NCBI RefSeq assembly: GCF_039555335.1
Contig: NC_092641.1
Span: forward strand, 30,812,848-30,876,847
Direction: 5' to 3'
Source: Amphiura filiformis
Taxonomy: Eukaryota > Echinodermata > Ophiuroidea > Amphilepidida > Amphiuridae
DNA: 64,000 bases
Shown piece after piece: positions 13,701 through 22,153 of this stretch. How positions within the stretch are numbered: position 1 is the first letter of the stretch; each line of letters starts with the position of its first letter. The notes under the pieces were generated by a model. It was not told the DNA's origin and did no database searches. It saw only the letters and a program-made list of their open reading frames with translations. Position numbers and translations under genes: made by a program.

Positions 13701-16700
13701 TTCACAATTTCTCATGTAAATGTTGGATTTAGGCTTCTGATTTGCTCATGCATGCATGTTTTGTTTTCATTGTTGTATATCCAACACTGTTACGTTTGCA
13801 ATCTATTTCATGTAATATTTTGGAAATTGTTTAAAATGATTTAATATACTAGATATGCCTACTGGTTACAAAATTGTTTCTTATTTATGTATTGTATACT
13901 TTTGTCGAATTTAGCTTTGATAAATCTTGGTAATTTCTCTACTTACAAGGCTTGTTTGTCTTTGTTCGTTTTTTCTAATGTATTAAATTTGTTTTGCTTT
14001 ATTTAGTATTGTATAATTGAAACATTATGTATAGGGTGCCACAACATCACGCTGTGCGTTTAGTGGCATCCTCATCCACTGCTTCTCATACTTTGTCGTA
14101 ATTTAAAACGTTCCACACTACTCTGTCAAAAGTAATTACTATTATGTATTATGTTTACATGTATAATTGAATGGATGAAATAAAACTGAACTGAGTTCCA
14201 CATAGGGAGTGTGAATTTCAAATGGGGTTACATTACCTGAATGGGTGACTCCATTTGAAATCTGTACCCCTGTTTGGGAGATCAGGTCAGGTCTTCTGTA
14301 AGGGGTATACATGGATTCCACCTGGAATATCCCATAGCTAATACAACCACTTGAAAAAACTTTGTGTGTGTTTCTTTTAGACTTACGTAGTCAACTATAC
14401 CGATGTCAACCAAGGTGACATGCAATCGGCAATAACGGATGCATCAATAAACACCACATACTCGTACATACTAACCGATCTGATACCGGGGCCACGTATG
14501 ACATCTCGGTTAGTTTGTCTGGTCTTGGAGCGAGAGAGAGCAAACATGTAAAAGCTACCACAAGTAAGTGTGTTTCGTACAGTAAGACCCCAAAGCTTTG
14601 TTTGTTAAACAGGATGATACAGATGTGGATGGGCCCCAGATTAGCCAAAATATTGTTGGGTTACCATTACATGAAAATTTTGGATAGGGTCCGGCTTTTG
14701 GATTTTTCTTTCTTTCCTATGTATGCTATGGCATGGAAATTTCTGTATTTCGGTCACTTTTTCTTCAAAAAAGATACGGGCACATTAATTAGAATATGGT
14801 ATTTATATGATATTAATTTGATAATTGTTTTCTCAGAGTTGCCATCGCCACCAGCAGATATTAAGATCAACTGTCTAGCAGGCAATGGGTTTAACCTGGA
14901 ATGGACAGCTGTTACAGTTGACTTTACCAAGGATTTGGTAAGTAGGCTTAGGCTTTGTAAGACTTAGGCTTCCTATATTCGCCGTTGTAGTGTCACATCA
15001 AAATTGATCCGTTGCCAGGTGAACTGTTCGCGCTATCCAACCTTGAATAGCAAGTCATTTAGGGCCTATAACTTCATAAGAAATTTGTATTATTTTTGTC
15101 GTATTTCGGGTACCCGGATTCCCGCCCGCAAATTCAATCGGGTACCCGAGTACCGTCGATGCTAGGTCGATCCTTACAATTGATGAAATATCAATTAATT
15201 AACTGTTTTTGCGATGACATGTAATCTTTGTATACAATGTATTAACCAATGGCATTCTAACAATATGTTTTGTTTTATCTGATAGATCATTAAAGGGGTA
15301 ACCCTATTGGTTTAGGATATCGATTTTCTCTGAACTTACATACATTGTCAAATATTGTCCCCTATATGTATGCATGTAAAAAAAAACTATTTTCAGCGTA
15401 AATGTGAATGAAATATCACAATCAGCAAGCCAATGACAGGCAAATTGCATTCTGGTCCCGATAATTTTAAACAGTAAAACAGGCAAAGGTATGCTGTATA
15501 CTCACTTCAAGTTCAAGTTTGATTTTATTTTGAGAAGAAACAGTCATTTTATGTCAATATAGTTCACTTTCATGGGTTTTTTTTCAGGGGGTGTAGATTT
15601 CAAATAGAGTTACCCATTAAGGTAACCCCATTTGAAATTCACACTCCCTGTGTGGAAGATTAAGGTCACGTCTTCCTTAGGGGTACATGGATGTCAACTG
15701 GAATACCATATTATTTCTCTTTTAGTTTGTTCCGGATCTGCATAATATTTGTGTGTAGCAAATTACTAATTAACATTCAAACTTCATACTTTATTCCCAA
15801 GGGTTATGCAATATTCAGATCGGTAGCAACTGTCAAGGACTATGAAAAAAATGAAATCACCAATCAAACGGAGTGGACGAATGTTGCCAACCAGTCTGTC
15901 AATTTCTGGTCATGGAGCGAGAACATCGAGGCGCTTGCTGCCCATCGAGTGTACATGTTTACTGTGACAACTGGCTACTACAAAGGCTACCATGGTGAAT
16001 TTGAAAAAGGAGAGTCGGCACAGGGAGTTTCAGACCTTCACAATTGCATGTCAGGTGAGGAAGGGTTGAAAGTTACCGTTGGTCATTTGCCTGCACCAGG
16101 GGTAGCACTAGGCTGCATTTTGGGGTCCCGGTCTCATCAAAATACAGTTTGGACCCCCTATTTTTTTAATTTTCTGCGAGTTCAGGGGTTCCTGCAGTCC
16201 CCCGGAGTTGCATTTGTGCAACTTCGACTCGCCAAACTCTACTACGGACCCCCTACTTTCAGATTTTCTGCAAGTTCGGGGGTCCCTACGGACTCTGGAG
16301 CGCTTTGTTCTAGTGCTAAGTCTATCAAATGTACCTATGTGTTACAAAGGTCACCATGGTCAATTTGATTCATAGCATGGGTTGTCAGACCCTAACAATT
16401 ACATGTCATGTGATTCTAATTACAGGCCCATTCAGTGATTTGCTCATCCGGACGATCGTAAAAATCATCAAAATTCAGATTTTGGTACCTTTGTCATTGT
16501 CATAGATGTGCTAATAATATAGCCTGCGAGTGGTTCAGCCGAAAGCTGTGTATTTAAGACAAAATTCTAGACATTTTACACGAATCTGTAATTTAGATAC
16601 TGACAGTATCTATGTAATTTAGATACTGACAGTATCTAAATTAGCTACATGTATTTGAATGGGGCTTCAACTTCGTCAGTACTGCTGTTTTCTTCGTTTT

Positions 16701-19628
16701 TTTTTTTTTTTTTGCCAAATTACAAAAATACCAAATGACAATTTGAAAATGACTTATCCTTCACTTTTAAGCAATTGATAAACAATTTTAATTTTTTTTT
16801 TACACTTTCTTTAATACGGGTGGCTGGCTAAGGCACTGTCTTTGATATAATATTGGATGGCTGAGCATGATACCATAACATATCGGATGAGTCGTAAAAT
16901 ATATCGGACGAGCCAACGGTGAGCTCGATATTTGTATGAGCGAATCCGATATGTTATGGTATCATGCTAAATAAGCCATCCAATATTATCATTATTAGGC
17001 AAAAAAAAAAAAGGGTTTTTTTTATTCCCGACTTTTTTTCATGGTATTTTGAGAAAAAAGTCTGATTTTTGCCGATTTTTTCTGGAAAAAACTATAAAAA
17101 AAATTTTTTTGAAATAAAAAAAATTTCTGCATTTGTTTTTTGTCAAATCGTGGGATTTTACAAACGCGCGCGCAAGCTTTGAGACAAACCTTTTTTTTTT
17201 TGGCCTTTCTTAACTCCTAATAACCCTGAAAACATAATAATGTGTGATACTGGCCAAGACCAAGGCAAAACACTGTAGTTAGAGAGGAGGAAGTTTTTAA
17301 AACCCTGCAGACATTTGGGTACTGGTTCTTAAGGTGGTACTGTACTACACCCCTGATAAATTTTGTGACTAATTTTGCATTTTTCTCAAAAAAAAACTAC
17401 ACATTGGTAACAAAAGTTATGTATATTATAGGGCCAAGGAATCCAATTACTTCATTGAAATTTCAGTGATTCAAGACGTAGACAAGTGGTTCATTATATT
17501 ATGTTAAGAAATGAGGTACATTCTAGCGGTACCTCTTTTCTTATCATGAATAACGTACCGCTTGTCTTGCGTCACTGAATTCCAGTGTAGTAACTGGATT
17601 CCTTGCCCCTATAATATACATAACTTTTGTTACCATTGTGTTCTTATTTTTTTGAGAAAAATGCAAAAATAGTCACAAATTTATCAAGGGGTGTAGTACC
17701 ACCTTAATGTTAGCATCATCTCACATCCAATTGTCTTTTCAACATCTTTTGTCACTATATTTTTTAAATGGTTTTATTGATAGAAAGGAAAACTGTAGAA
17801 CTGATAACCTGAAATATTGCGGAACAAGTTTCATTAATTTTCTAATAATGGACAATGATTTTCGTTCCCTTCAACAGGTATAAAGCCGCCACCGTCCCAT
17901 CAAAAAGGCAAGAAAATGCCCTGGGTAGCGGCGGTTGTCGTAGGGGGCGCTGTAATCCTCATCCTCGTCTTTGTCCTGGTCTACTTTGTGGTGAGACACA
18001 GACGACTACAGAACAGCTTCATGTCCTTCGCAAACAGTCACTATGACACACGGTCTGGAACGGCTACTTTCACCGCCGTTGATGATGACGGAGATGATGA
18101 TTTAGGTAAGGGGTCAGGTTTACTAACATTAGATTTCACTAACATTTGCGACATGTCGGAAGTCCTTTCACTTTTCACCTTGGTCTGGGTTGGACATTTT
18201 ATAATTGTGACTCAATCTGGTCCATGGGGCCAAAGGAGGCATTTTTGAAAATTGAGTTACTGTAATTATTACATTATACATAAAATAGGCTATCATTTGC
18301 TGAAAACACCAAAGGTCTAGCATACTTGGTTCTAAAGTTAAGAAGTTTTTTGATGTCTATTTTCTTATGTATTTTATTGTTTTTTTACTCCATATTTTTA
18401 CTTTTATCTCAGTTTTAAATTTGCGCCTTTGACCCCCCTGGACCAGATCGTGTCACAATTGAATTTTGAAGAGCAGCGAAGACATCACTTGCTATTCTAG
18501 GTGTTGAATCTACATCATATCCAAGATTTGGGCAAAAAAGAAACATTTTATTTGATGGTCGTTTGATGGCATAAAAGAAACATACGTTTTTATTTGAGGA
18601 CCGTTTTTCATATTATCTGGTGTTTAAATGAAGTTATATAGAAAGTGTATGGCCATCATTTTTACTAGCAATATAAAGTGATGTTTGGCAATAAAAATTA
18701 TTAATTTTCCTGATCCAACCTATCCTAATTTCAAAAGGCATGAACAATTTTAACATACAAAAGGAGATTTTCCAACTGTTCCGATCCCAGGGGGTACTCA
18801 ATGATCATACAGGGACGTGCACCAAACATCAACAATACCACAACAGTGATTAGCAGTCCGAATACAGATCGTCAATTGATATTTAAATCTGTGGACAGGT
18901 TTGAATATGAGAGAGTTCCATAAAAATTCTTATAAACATCTCAAAAAAGTAACTAACCCCTTAAATAATGACCATTATTCAAAAGCGGTGATTGTATTAC
19001 AAATCTGTAAAATGTGTTGGAAGCAGAATTTATTTCTGCTCATTTTGACACCTCATTTGTAACAATTGACTAAATATTGACGTCACAGCGTACATTTAAA
19101 TCAATGTAACCCAAGATTTGAAAGTTGCAGTAAATTGTATTGATTTTGTATTCAGTGTAATGGAAGGAAATCTGTGTAATGATATCTGAGTGTTTTTGTA
19201 TTGTAAAAATTTGAATGTAAGTGCAACTTTCAAATCTGAACCTCACTACATTAAATTGACCGGTGTTTTATTGTTTTCTGGGCTCTCGTATCAAATGAGG
19301 TGTCAAAATGCGCAGAAATAAATTCTGCTTCCAACACATTTTACAGATTTGTAATACAATAGCCTCTTTTTGAATAATGGCCATTATTTAAGGGGGGTTA
19401 GTTACTTTTTTCAGATGTTTATTTCAAGAAGGGTGTGGTCAAATGTCAAATTTCAAAAAGTATGTAACAGCTGATTTATTCTGCAACCACAATAGTTATT
19501 TAGTTTTCTACAAAACAGTTCTTTCAGGGACACCCTGTAACATCGTATTTTCTTTCCCTACAGGTACAGATGAAGATTCCCCAATGATACGAGGATTCTC
19601 GGATGACGAGCCTTTGTTCATCGCCTAA
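797..19628 (+). CDS. SORL1: SORL1/SorLA-like sortilin-related receptor, 3' half of gene (partial)
   Basis: Type I sorting receptor that carries cargo between trans-Golgi and endosomes. Exons read at 797-872, 2110-2219, 4351-4435, 8003-8199, 10007-10190, 12061-12170, 14381-14563, 14837-14937, 15802-16054, 17878-18105 and 19564-19628. All have GT-AG borders, and their phases join except for a 1-nt shift in the seventh. They encode the end of one FN3 domain, four full FN3 domains, a 23-residue membrane segment and a cytoplasmic tail with FANSHY and a terminal SDDEPLFIA. In known SORL1, FANSHY binds the VPS26 subunit of retromer and the C-terminal acidic motif binds GGA adaptors; vertebrate SORL1 ends in a very similar SDDVPMVIA. 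The VPS10, LDLR-B, EGF and LDLR-A parts of the family must lie upstream of the window. The tail match makes the identification strong. The FN3 numbering (likely domains 2 to 6 of six) is inferred. Confidence 0.93.
1355..1545. repeat. Nested inverted repeats in SORL1 intron
   Basis: Two adjacent hairpins. CATTATTATGTTTTG pairs with its complement about 60 bases on, and AAAATTGGAT...CAATATTTATTG pairs with CAATAAATAT...GATCCAATTTT. Probably a MITE remnant. The rest of the intron at 873-2109 shows nothing else apart from the MITE at 1875. Confidence 0.7.
1875..2050. mobile_element. Palindromic MITE, family A (GGGCTATTCC ends)
   Basis: About 176 bp that fold back on themselves. It starts GGGCTATTCCAGTT, has TATGGAAGACATGACCTTAA inside, and ends with the inverted TTCCATAGGGG...TGGAATAGCC. 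No open frame, so non-autonomous. Confidence 0.88.
2110..2219 (+). CDS. SORL1: SORL1 exon: first half of FN3 domain A
   Basis: 110 nt, entering in phase 1 and leaving in phase 0 at GTAAGT. The peptide has the FN3 opening pattern: PPTNVV, then LSWDAP, then PSG. Its length equals that of the exon at 12061-12170, which fits duplication of a two-exon FN3 module. Confidence 0.9.
2643..2931 (+). mobile_element. SINE copy, 5'-truncated (same family as 62090-62488)
   Basis: It shares GTAGATTAAATTCAG, CCGCTCTCCCCATG, GGGACGTTAAGC, AGTTTCGAAAAGAGTAGGGT and GTTATCCAGGGTTGTC, in the same order, with the reverse complement of 62090-62488. The tRNA-like head seen there is missing here. Confidence 0.85.
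3103..4030. mobile_element. Long foldback element, ~0.93 kb
   Basis: Terminal inverted repeats of over 200 bp. GTCCAGTC, CACCACTAATTGCAACA, GAGATGTCCCCTGAAC, ATACTTGGTGGAAAGGTAG and AAAAACTATACC recur inverted toward 4030. No coding frame. A diverged relative lies at 46906-47994, with the same CACCCACCACTAATTG motif. Confidence 0.88.
4351..4435 (+). CDS. SORL1: SORL1 exon: middle of FN3 domain A
   Basis: 85 nt between TATTATAG and GTAAGG, phase 0 in and phase 1 out. It encodes the FN3 C-strand segment with HYKIYTATTP. This domain has an extra intron compared with the domains downstream: its second half is split between this exon and 8003-8199. Confidence 0.88.
5255..5448 (-). mobile_element. 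Truncated copy of the TTAA element found at 49752-50070
   Basis: The right end matches the other copy inverted: AAAAGTTAGGGGATGATG, TGTGGATCACGAAATGCCC, then TTAA. ATCTGCAAGAAATATTTTGT and TACATAAACATTATGTA are shared internally. The opposite terminus is not recognisable. Confidence 0.75.
5722..6109. mobile_element. TTAA-flanked MITE with AGGCCCATTCAGTGAT termini
   Basis: TTAA at 5722 and at 6106. The ends are AGGCCCATTCAGTGAT and ATCACTGAATGGGTCT. The interior matches 16425-16803 over nearly its whole length (CTCATCCGGACGATCGTAAA, GATACTGACAGTATCTAAA). Confidence 0.88.
7218..8075 (+). repeat. Five tandem ~172-bp units duplicating intron 3' end plus 5' part of a SORL1 exon
   Basis: The landmark GGCAGCAATTGGTCCT starts at 7218, 7390, 7561, 7732 and 7904, a spacing of 171-172. 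Each unit holds intron sequence, the acceptor GATTCAACAG and the start of the FN3 exon (RNLCPGR through NRHGES). Units 1-4 then return to the repeat start and lack the exon's 3' part and donor. Only the last acceptor, at 8002, leads to a full exon. Units differ by a few substitutions (for example GAAAGCACA against GAAAGCCCT), so they are not exact copies. Confidence 0.95.
8003..8199 (+). CDS. SORL1: SORL1 exon: end of FN3 domain A and start of FN3 domain B
   Basis: 197 nt. It begins after GATTCAACAG and ends at GTATGT, phase 1 in and phase 0 out. The first part encodes the FN3 F/G strands (YYFKVTAVNRHGESP) and the second part opens the next domain (APSSLHVT, then VTLGWNPVD). Two domains share this exon, so an intron was lost or never present here. 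Four upstream partial copies of its acceptor and 5' part make a tandem array at 7218-8075. Only this last copy continues to a donor site. Confidence 0.92.
8225..8388. mobile_element. Palindromic MITE, family A
   Basis: GGCTGTTCCAGTTGAGATCC at the left and GGATTTCAACTGGAATTGC at the right; hairpin, no open frame. It lies 25 bases past the donor of the exon at 8003-8199. Confidence 0.85.
8441..8608. mobile_element. Palindromic MITE, family A
   Basis: GGGCTATTCCAGCTGAAATC to TTTCAACTGGAATAGCC, with the inner CACACAGGGAGTGTGAATTT. The second copy within 400 bases. Confidence 0.88.
9006..9692. mobile_element. TTAA-flanked element, ~0.69 kb, AGCGGCACATTGGAATG termini
   Basis: TTAA at 9006 and 9689. 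Inverted ends AAGCGGCACATTGGAATGTC and GGCATTCCAATGTGCCGCTT. The short open frame inside (9358-9564) has no recognised domain and is probably chance. Confidence 0.85.
10007..10190 (+). CDS. SORL1: SORL1 exon: second half of FN3 domain B
   Basis: 184 nt after the tract TTGCCTTTCAG, ending at GTGAGA, phase 0 in and phase 1 out. It encodes YAVEYS, then VTGLVSGLTYLFRVHV, the standard FN3 C to F strands. Full length, with no stop. Confidence 0.92.
10254..10330. mobile_element. Family A/B MITE fragment
   Basis: A short hairpin with CGCACTCCCTCCTGTG and CACAGAGGGAGTGTAG. Both outer ends are eroded. Confidence 0.6.
10382..10843. mobile_element. Non-autonomous element with CAGGTGCGTATCCAGG termini, carrying (CT)n
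   Basis: Inverted ends CAGGTGCGTATCCAGG and CCTGGATACGCGCCTG. The interior has C-rich and G-rich runs and a CT microsatellite at 10705-10790. The terminus style (CAGGxGCGTA) resembles hAT-type elements. I found no clear 8-bp target duplication. Confidence 0.75.
10860..10975. mobile_element. Family A/B MITE fragment
   Basis: Contains ATACTCCCTCTGTGAAATAG and ends CAATTCAAATGAATAGCCCC; a degenerate hairpin. Confidence 0.5.
11578..11937. mobile_element. TTAA-flanked MITE, GGGGTACTACACCCC type
   Basis: TTAA at 11578 and 11934. Inverted arms of about 110 bases share GGTACTACACCCC, TTTTTGCAT, GTATATTATAGGGGCAAGGA and TACAACTACTG. Relatives lie at 17329-17707 and 52258-52601. Confidence 0.9.
12061..12170 (+). 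CDS. SORL1: SORL1 exon: first half of FN3 domain C
   Basis: 110 nt between AAATTCTTAG and GTAAGG, phase 1 in and phase 0 out. The peptide has PPRMLKTM and VHLQWNTP, the A and B strands of FN3. Confidence 0.9.
12219..12793. mobile_element. TTAA-flanked foldback element, ~0.57 kb
   Basis: TTAA at 12219 and 12790. Inverted arms of over 200 bases share GTGGGACAT, GAATTGCATTCTGAATACGA, AATTATTTGATATC and TAAATTTACTTCGAG. It begins only 49 bases after the donor of the SORL1 exon ending at 12170. Confidence 0.88.
12972..13447. mobile_element. Foldback element, ~0.48 kb
   Basis: GAGTCCATAGGAG pairs with CTCCTATGGAC. Inner arms share GAGAATTCTC-like sequence, CGCCAGCGGTTTGCGATGTA, GGAAAAGGTCGACATCAA-like sequence and CATGCTATTACATAGGAAC. 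A family A fragment (GGCTATTGCAGATGAAATCC) follows at 13490-13536. Confidence 0.85.
13600..14185. mobile_element. Possible LINE 3' tail
   Basis: T-rich sequence with no open frame that ends in GGATGAAATAAAACTGAACTGA, a style seen at LINE 3' ends. The call rests on this tail alone. Confidence 0.25.
14195..14333. mobile_element. Palindromic MITE, family A, left end missing
   Basis: Begins inside the family at CACATAGGGAGTGTGAATTT and ends with CACCTGGAATATCCC. Ends 48 bases before the exon at 14381. Confidence 0.8.
14381..14563 (+). CDS. SORL1: SORL1 exon: second half of FN3 domain C, with a 1-nt frameshift
   Basis: 183 nt between TTTCTTTTAG and GTAAGT. The sister exon at 10007-10190 is 184 nt. 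Read from the 5' end, the frame is good up to LTDLIPG (TYVVNYTD at the start), then goes wrong at a run of four G at 14488-14491 and meets a stop before the donor. Read from the 3' end, it gives TYDISVSLSGLG and ends in the expected phase 1. One base appears to be missing in or near the G run. This is either a sequencing or assembly error or a real broken allele; the intact flanking exons favour an error. Confidence 0.88.
14837..14937 (+). CDS. SORL1: SORL1 exon: first half of the last FN3 domain (D)
   Basis: 101 nt between TTTTCTCAG and GTAAGT, phase 1 in and phase 0 out. It encodes LPSPPADIKI and FNLEWTAV, an FN3 opening with a cysteine between them. Confidence 0.88.
15586..15706. mobile_element. 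Palindromic MITE, family A, left end missing
   Basis: GGGGGTGTAGATTTCAAAT through ACTCCCTGTGTGGAAGATTA to GTCAACTGGAATACC. Confidence 0.8.
15802..16054 (+). CDS. SORL1: SORL1 exon: membrane-proximal half of FN3 domain D
   Basis: 253 nt between TTATTCCCAAG and GTGAGG, phase 0 in and phase 1 out. It is longer than the other second-half exons and reads through YAIFRSV, WTNVANQS and HRVYMFTVTTGYYKG. Possible N-glycosylation sequons NQT and NQS are present. The open frame extends past the donor into the intron, so the border rests on the splice consensus and on the phase match to the next exon. Confidence 0.87.
16425..16803. mobile_element. MITE copy related to 5722-6109
   Basis: It shares GGCCCATTCAGTGATTTGCT, CGGACGATCGTAAAAATCAT and the GATACTGACAGTATCTA palindrome, which occurs twice here. 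The right terminus with GGGTC is lost. Confidence 0.85.
16846..16991. repeat. Inverted repeat, AATATTGGATGGCT ends
   Basis: ATAATATTGGATGGCT pairs with AGCCATCCAATATTAT; the inner arms share GCATGATACCATAACATATC. About 145 bp, MITE-like. Confidence 0.8.
17329..17707. mobile_element. TTAA-flanked MITE, GGTGGTACTACACCCC type
   Basis: TTAA at 17329 and 17704. Arms share ACTACACCCCT, TTTGCATTTTTCTC, ACAAAAGTTATGTATATTAT and AGGAATCCA. It ends 170 bases before the transmembrane exon. Confidence 0.9.
17878..18105 (+). CDS. SORL1: SORL1 exon: transmembrane segment and FANSHY retromer motif
   Basis: 228 nt, phase 1 in and out. A short basic stalk (HQKGKK, then MPW) precedes a hydrophobic span of 23 residues at about 17925-17993, then RHRRLQ as the cytoplasmic stop signal. 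FANSHY is encoded at 18027-18044, followed by an acidic stretch (DDDGDDD). In the known family this motif recruits the VPS26 arm of retromer for endosome-to-Golgi return. Confidence 0.95.
18929..19431. mobile_element. Foldback element, ~0.5 kb
   Basis: Arms of about 125 bases share AAACATCT, AAAAAAGTAACTAACCCC, TTAAATAATG, CCATTATTCAAAA, TACAAATCTGTAAAATGTGT and GAAGCAGAATTTATTTCTGC. It lies in the last intron of the SORL1 gene. Confidence 0.88.
19564..19628 (+). CDS. SORL1: SORL1 last coding exon: C-terminal acidic/GGA motif
   Basis: The exon follows TTTCCCTACAG and runs in phase to TAA at 19626-19628. It encodes DEDSPMIRGFSDDEPLFIA. Known SORL1 proteins end in DDVPMVIA, an acidic sorting motif bound by GGA adaptors. 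Here the two hydrophobic positions are L and F rather than M and V. Confidence 0.95.
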
Positions 19629-20076
19629 GAATGCGAGGGCGCTGTACATAATATTGCGGTGCAGCTGAGCTGTTACGTCGCGTCAACATATCTTGGTTGA
19701 AGAAAAACTGTCACAATTTGTTTGCCAAAAACAGACCCATTTTATTGTCATCTTTGAGTTTTTAGATTGAATGGGTTGTATCTGGAATGTCAATATAGAT
19801 ATGATGTGAACAGTTGTCTTTTAACAAAACAATCCTTTTTTTTGTATTATAGTAAAAGATTTGGTTTATATCTAAAGTTCAGTTTATATACTTTTTCTTG
19901 TATTTTGCAATTTTATTTTTGTCTAATGTTAGATTTATATCAGAACAGCAGGCCAGAATAAGTGTAATTCATGATATTGTTTTTGTTATTTGGTTGTTGT
20001 TTTTTGTCATTTTTTTCCATCTTCTTCTTGGGCTTAAGTTTAGTGAGACCAACAACAACACTGTAGACATTTATGC

Positions 20077-20082
20077 AATAAA
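20077..20082 (+). promoter_or_regulatory. Poly(A) signal AATAAA of the SORL1-like gene
   Basis: A canonical AATAAA about 450 bases after the stop codon, followed by T-rich sequence. It implies a 3' UTR of roughly 0.47 kb. A small inverted-repeat element begins about 25 bases further on. Confidence 0.6.
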
Positions 20083-20106
20083 AGATTTAAAGGTTTTCTT
20101 TTTTTA

Positions 20107-20233
20107 CAGACCTGGATTTCCCGTAAGGCTAAGTGGGCCTTGACCCAGGTGCCCGATATCTAGAGGGGCCCGTAATTGCTATAAGGGCTTTAAATTGTAA
20201 CCAGGCCCAGGGCCCTGAAACAATCCAGGTCTG
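20107..20233. mobile_element. Small inverted-repeat element, CAGACCTGGATT ends
   Basis: CAGACCTGGATTTC and its inverse ATCCAGGTCTG border about 127 bp rich in GGGCC. No open frame. Confidence 0.75.
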
Positions 20234-20352
20234 CTTATAGTTTTGTAATTACTGCAACAAGTATACTCAGATACACACATACGCACTCTTTGGTATGAGT
20301 TGAATCTTTTATTGCAAAATAATGTTTTTGGCCATGTTGGCAAGCCATATGT

Positions 20353-21402
20353 TTAAAGGCACTATCGGTGATTCTCTAAAAGAAAATAATCAACTAGATT
20401 TTTGCATTTTTATAAAGGGTTTTTAAGTGTGCTAAAATACCACACAGGTGATGAGATGGAGAGGTACCCTTTAGTAAGGGTAAGTTACCCTTTAGTAAGG
20501 GTCAAAGGTCATATTTTAGTCAGTGTTGGAGGTGTATGTCCCTGTGGGCATTTGTGTCTACATGCGATTGAATTGAGCTTCATATTTTTCAACACTATTG
20601 TCTTCCTATTTGACAAATTTTTTGTTTGAACAAAATGCCTGATGGCAATTTCATGGACATCGCACAGTGTATTTTACCCATACGAAAAATCATTCCGTAC
20701 GGACCGTACCGTGCATGCACAGATCACAGACAGTGACGCAATCAACCAATCAGCAGTTGGAAAATCGTTAACCCCATGACGTTATCGCTGCATTTTCATT
20801 GTTGAAATTCAGAATCGATCAAAAACACGAGTTTTTAATTGCAAATATTTATTTTTTGTAATTATGAATGTCACTATCTATCTCAAATTAACATTGTGTA
20901 TTATCGTAGCGTTGAATGCGCTGAAGCTTGTGAGGCGGATCCTTTGCAAATTTGGCGGATCTTTTGTTATTTGTGACATTAAAAATCCATCTTTCGCATG
21001 GCCGCTGTGTGTGTGTGTGTGGGAACGGGGTTCAGCTATGCACGCGCTGCATGCATAAACACTAGTACTGCTGACTGCGTGTACCAATCGTAGCAGGGTG
21101 TAAAATATACAACAAAGTCAATGTTTAATCTCAAATACGTTATTGGGTAAATATAAGCATTTGAATAATTTAACAATAATTTGAATCTGAAAAATAAATG
21201 AACATAAAAGTTAATGAGTGATTTTACAACATATTTGACTGTTGGATAAATATGGGTGCTGCAGCTTTGGAGCTAAGGCAATATGGCGCATTACTTTGAA
21301 GTTGGTAATGGGTAAATTACACTGTGCATCGTCCATCACTTTAATCTACTTCTACAAGTTTTGAATTTCTTAACACTTTTGTGGAATCACTGATAGAGCC
21401 TG
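20353..21402. mobile_element. Element of ~1.05 kb, AGGCACTATCGGTGATTC termini
   Basis: The left end TTTAAAGGCACTATCGGTGA matches inverted GGAATCACTGATAGAGCCT at the right. TTAA is present only at the left. The short frames inside show no known domain. Confidence 0.7.
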
Positions 21403-21478
21403 TAAGTCCCAGGGGTGTCCTTGATTTTGTATTGGGTAGGGCTTGGATTCCGAAAACATACCTAAAAATATACCAAAT

Positions 21479-21634
21479 GGGCTATTCCATTTTAAATCCA
21501 CACTACCCCTGTGGGGCAGATTTTGAAAATACCTTCTACAGGAGGTGTATGAATTTCAAATGTAATTTAGCACATTAACCAAGTCTATTTGAAACTCTTC
21601 CACAGGGGCAGTGTGAATTTTAAATGGAATAGCC
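21479..21634. mobile_element. Palindromic MITE, family B
   Basis: GGGCTATTCCATTTTAAATC and TTTAAATGGAATAGCCC ends with ACACTACCCCTGTGG inside; a relative of family A with a different interior. Confidence 0.85.
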
Positions 21635-21970
21635 CAGATGATGAAAAAGAGACAGAATAGTATACTAATTTTCTTTATTTTTGTTTTCAAAAAACATGCA
21701 TCTCTAAACCAATATTCTGACAATTGTGACTCGTAGTCACACCAAAAAATCTGAAAATGTGCCCAAATCTGCCGGGCAAATCTGCTGCACATGCCTGTGC
21801 CCACCTTTCCACAAAGCCGCCTGGGCTTTAAGTATGTATAGTTGTGTTGTCCGCATAGTTATGTTGTCCACATGCGGCTGTTCATGAAACTGGTAAATTT
21901 GCAAGTAGTGAAATAGAAGATTTTGCATTGTAATATTTCTTATGGAAGTATCCTAAAACTGGATTACAAT

Positions 21971-22153
21971 GGCTATTCCAGTTTTAATCCATACACCCCT
22001 TATAGAAGACATGATCGTAATCTCCCACACAGGGGGTGTACATTTCAAATGGAATCAGCCATTCGGGTGACCCCATTTGAAATTCTCAATCCCTGTGTGG
22101 AAGATGAAGCTTGTGTCATCCACAGGGGTGCATGCATTTTAACTGGAAAAGTC
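21971..22153. mobile_element. Palindromic MITE, family A
   Basis: GGCTATTCCAGTTTTAATCC to CATTTTAACTGGAAAAG; CACACAGGGGGTGTACATTT inside. Confidence 0.85.
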
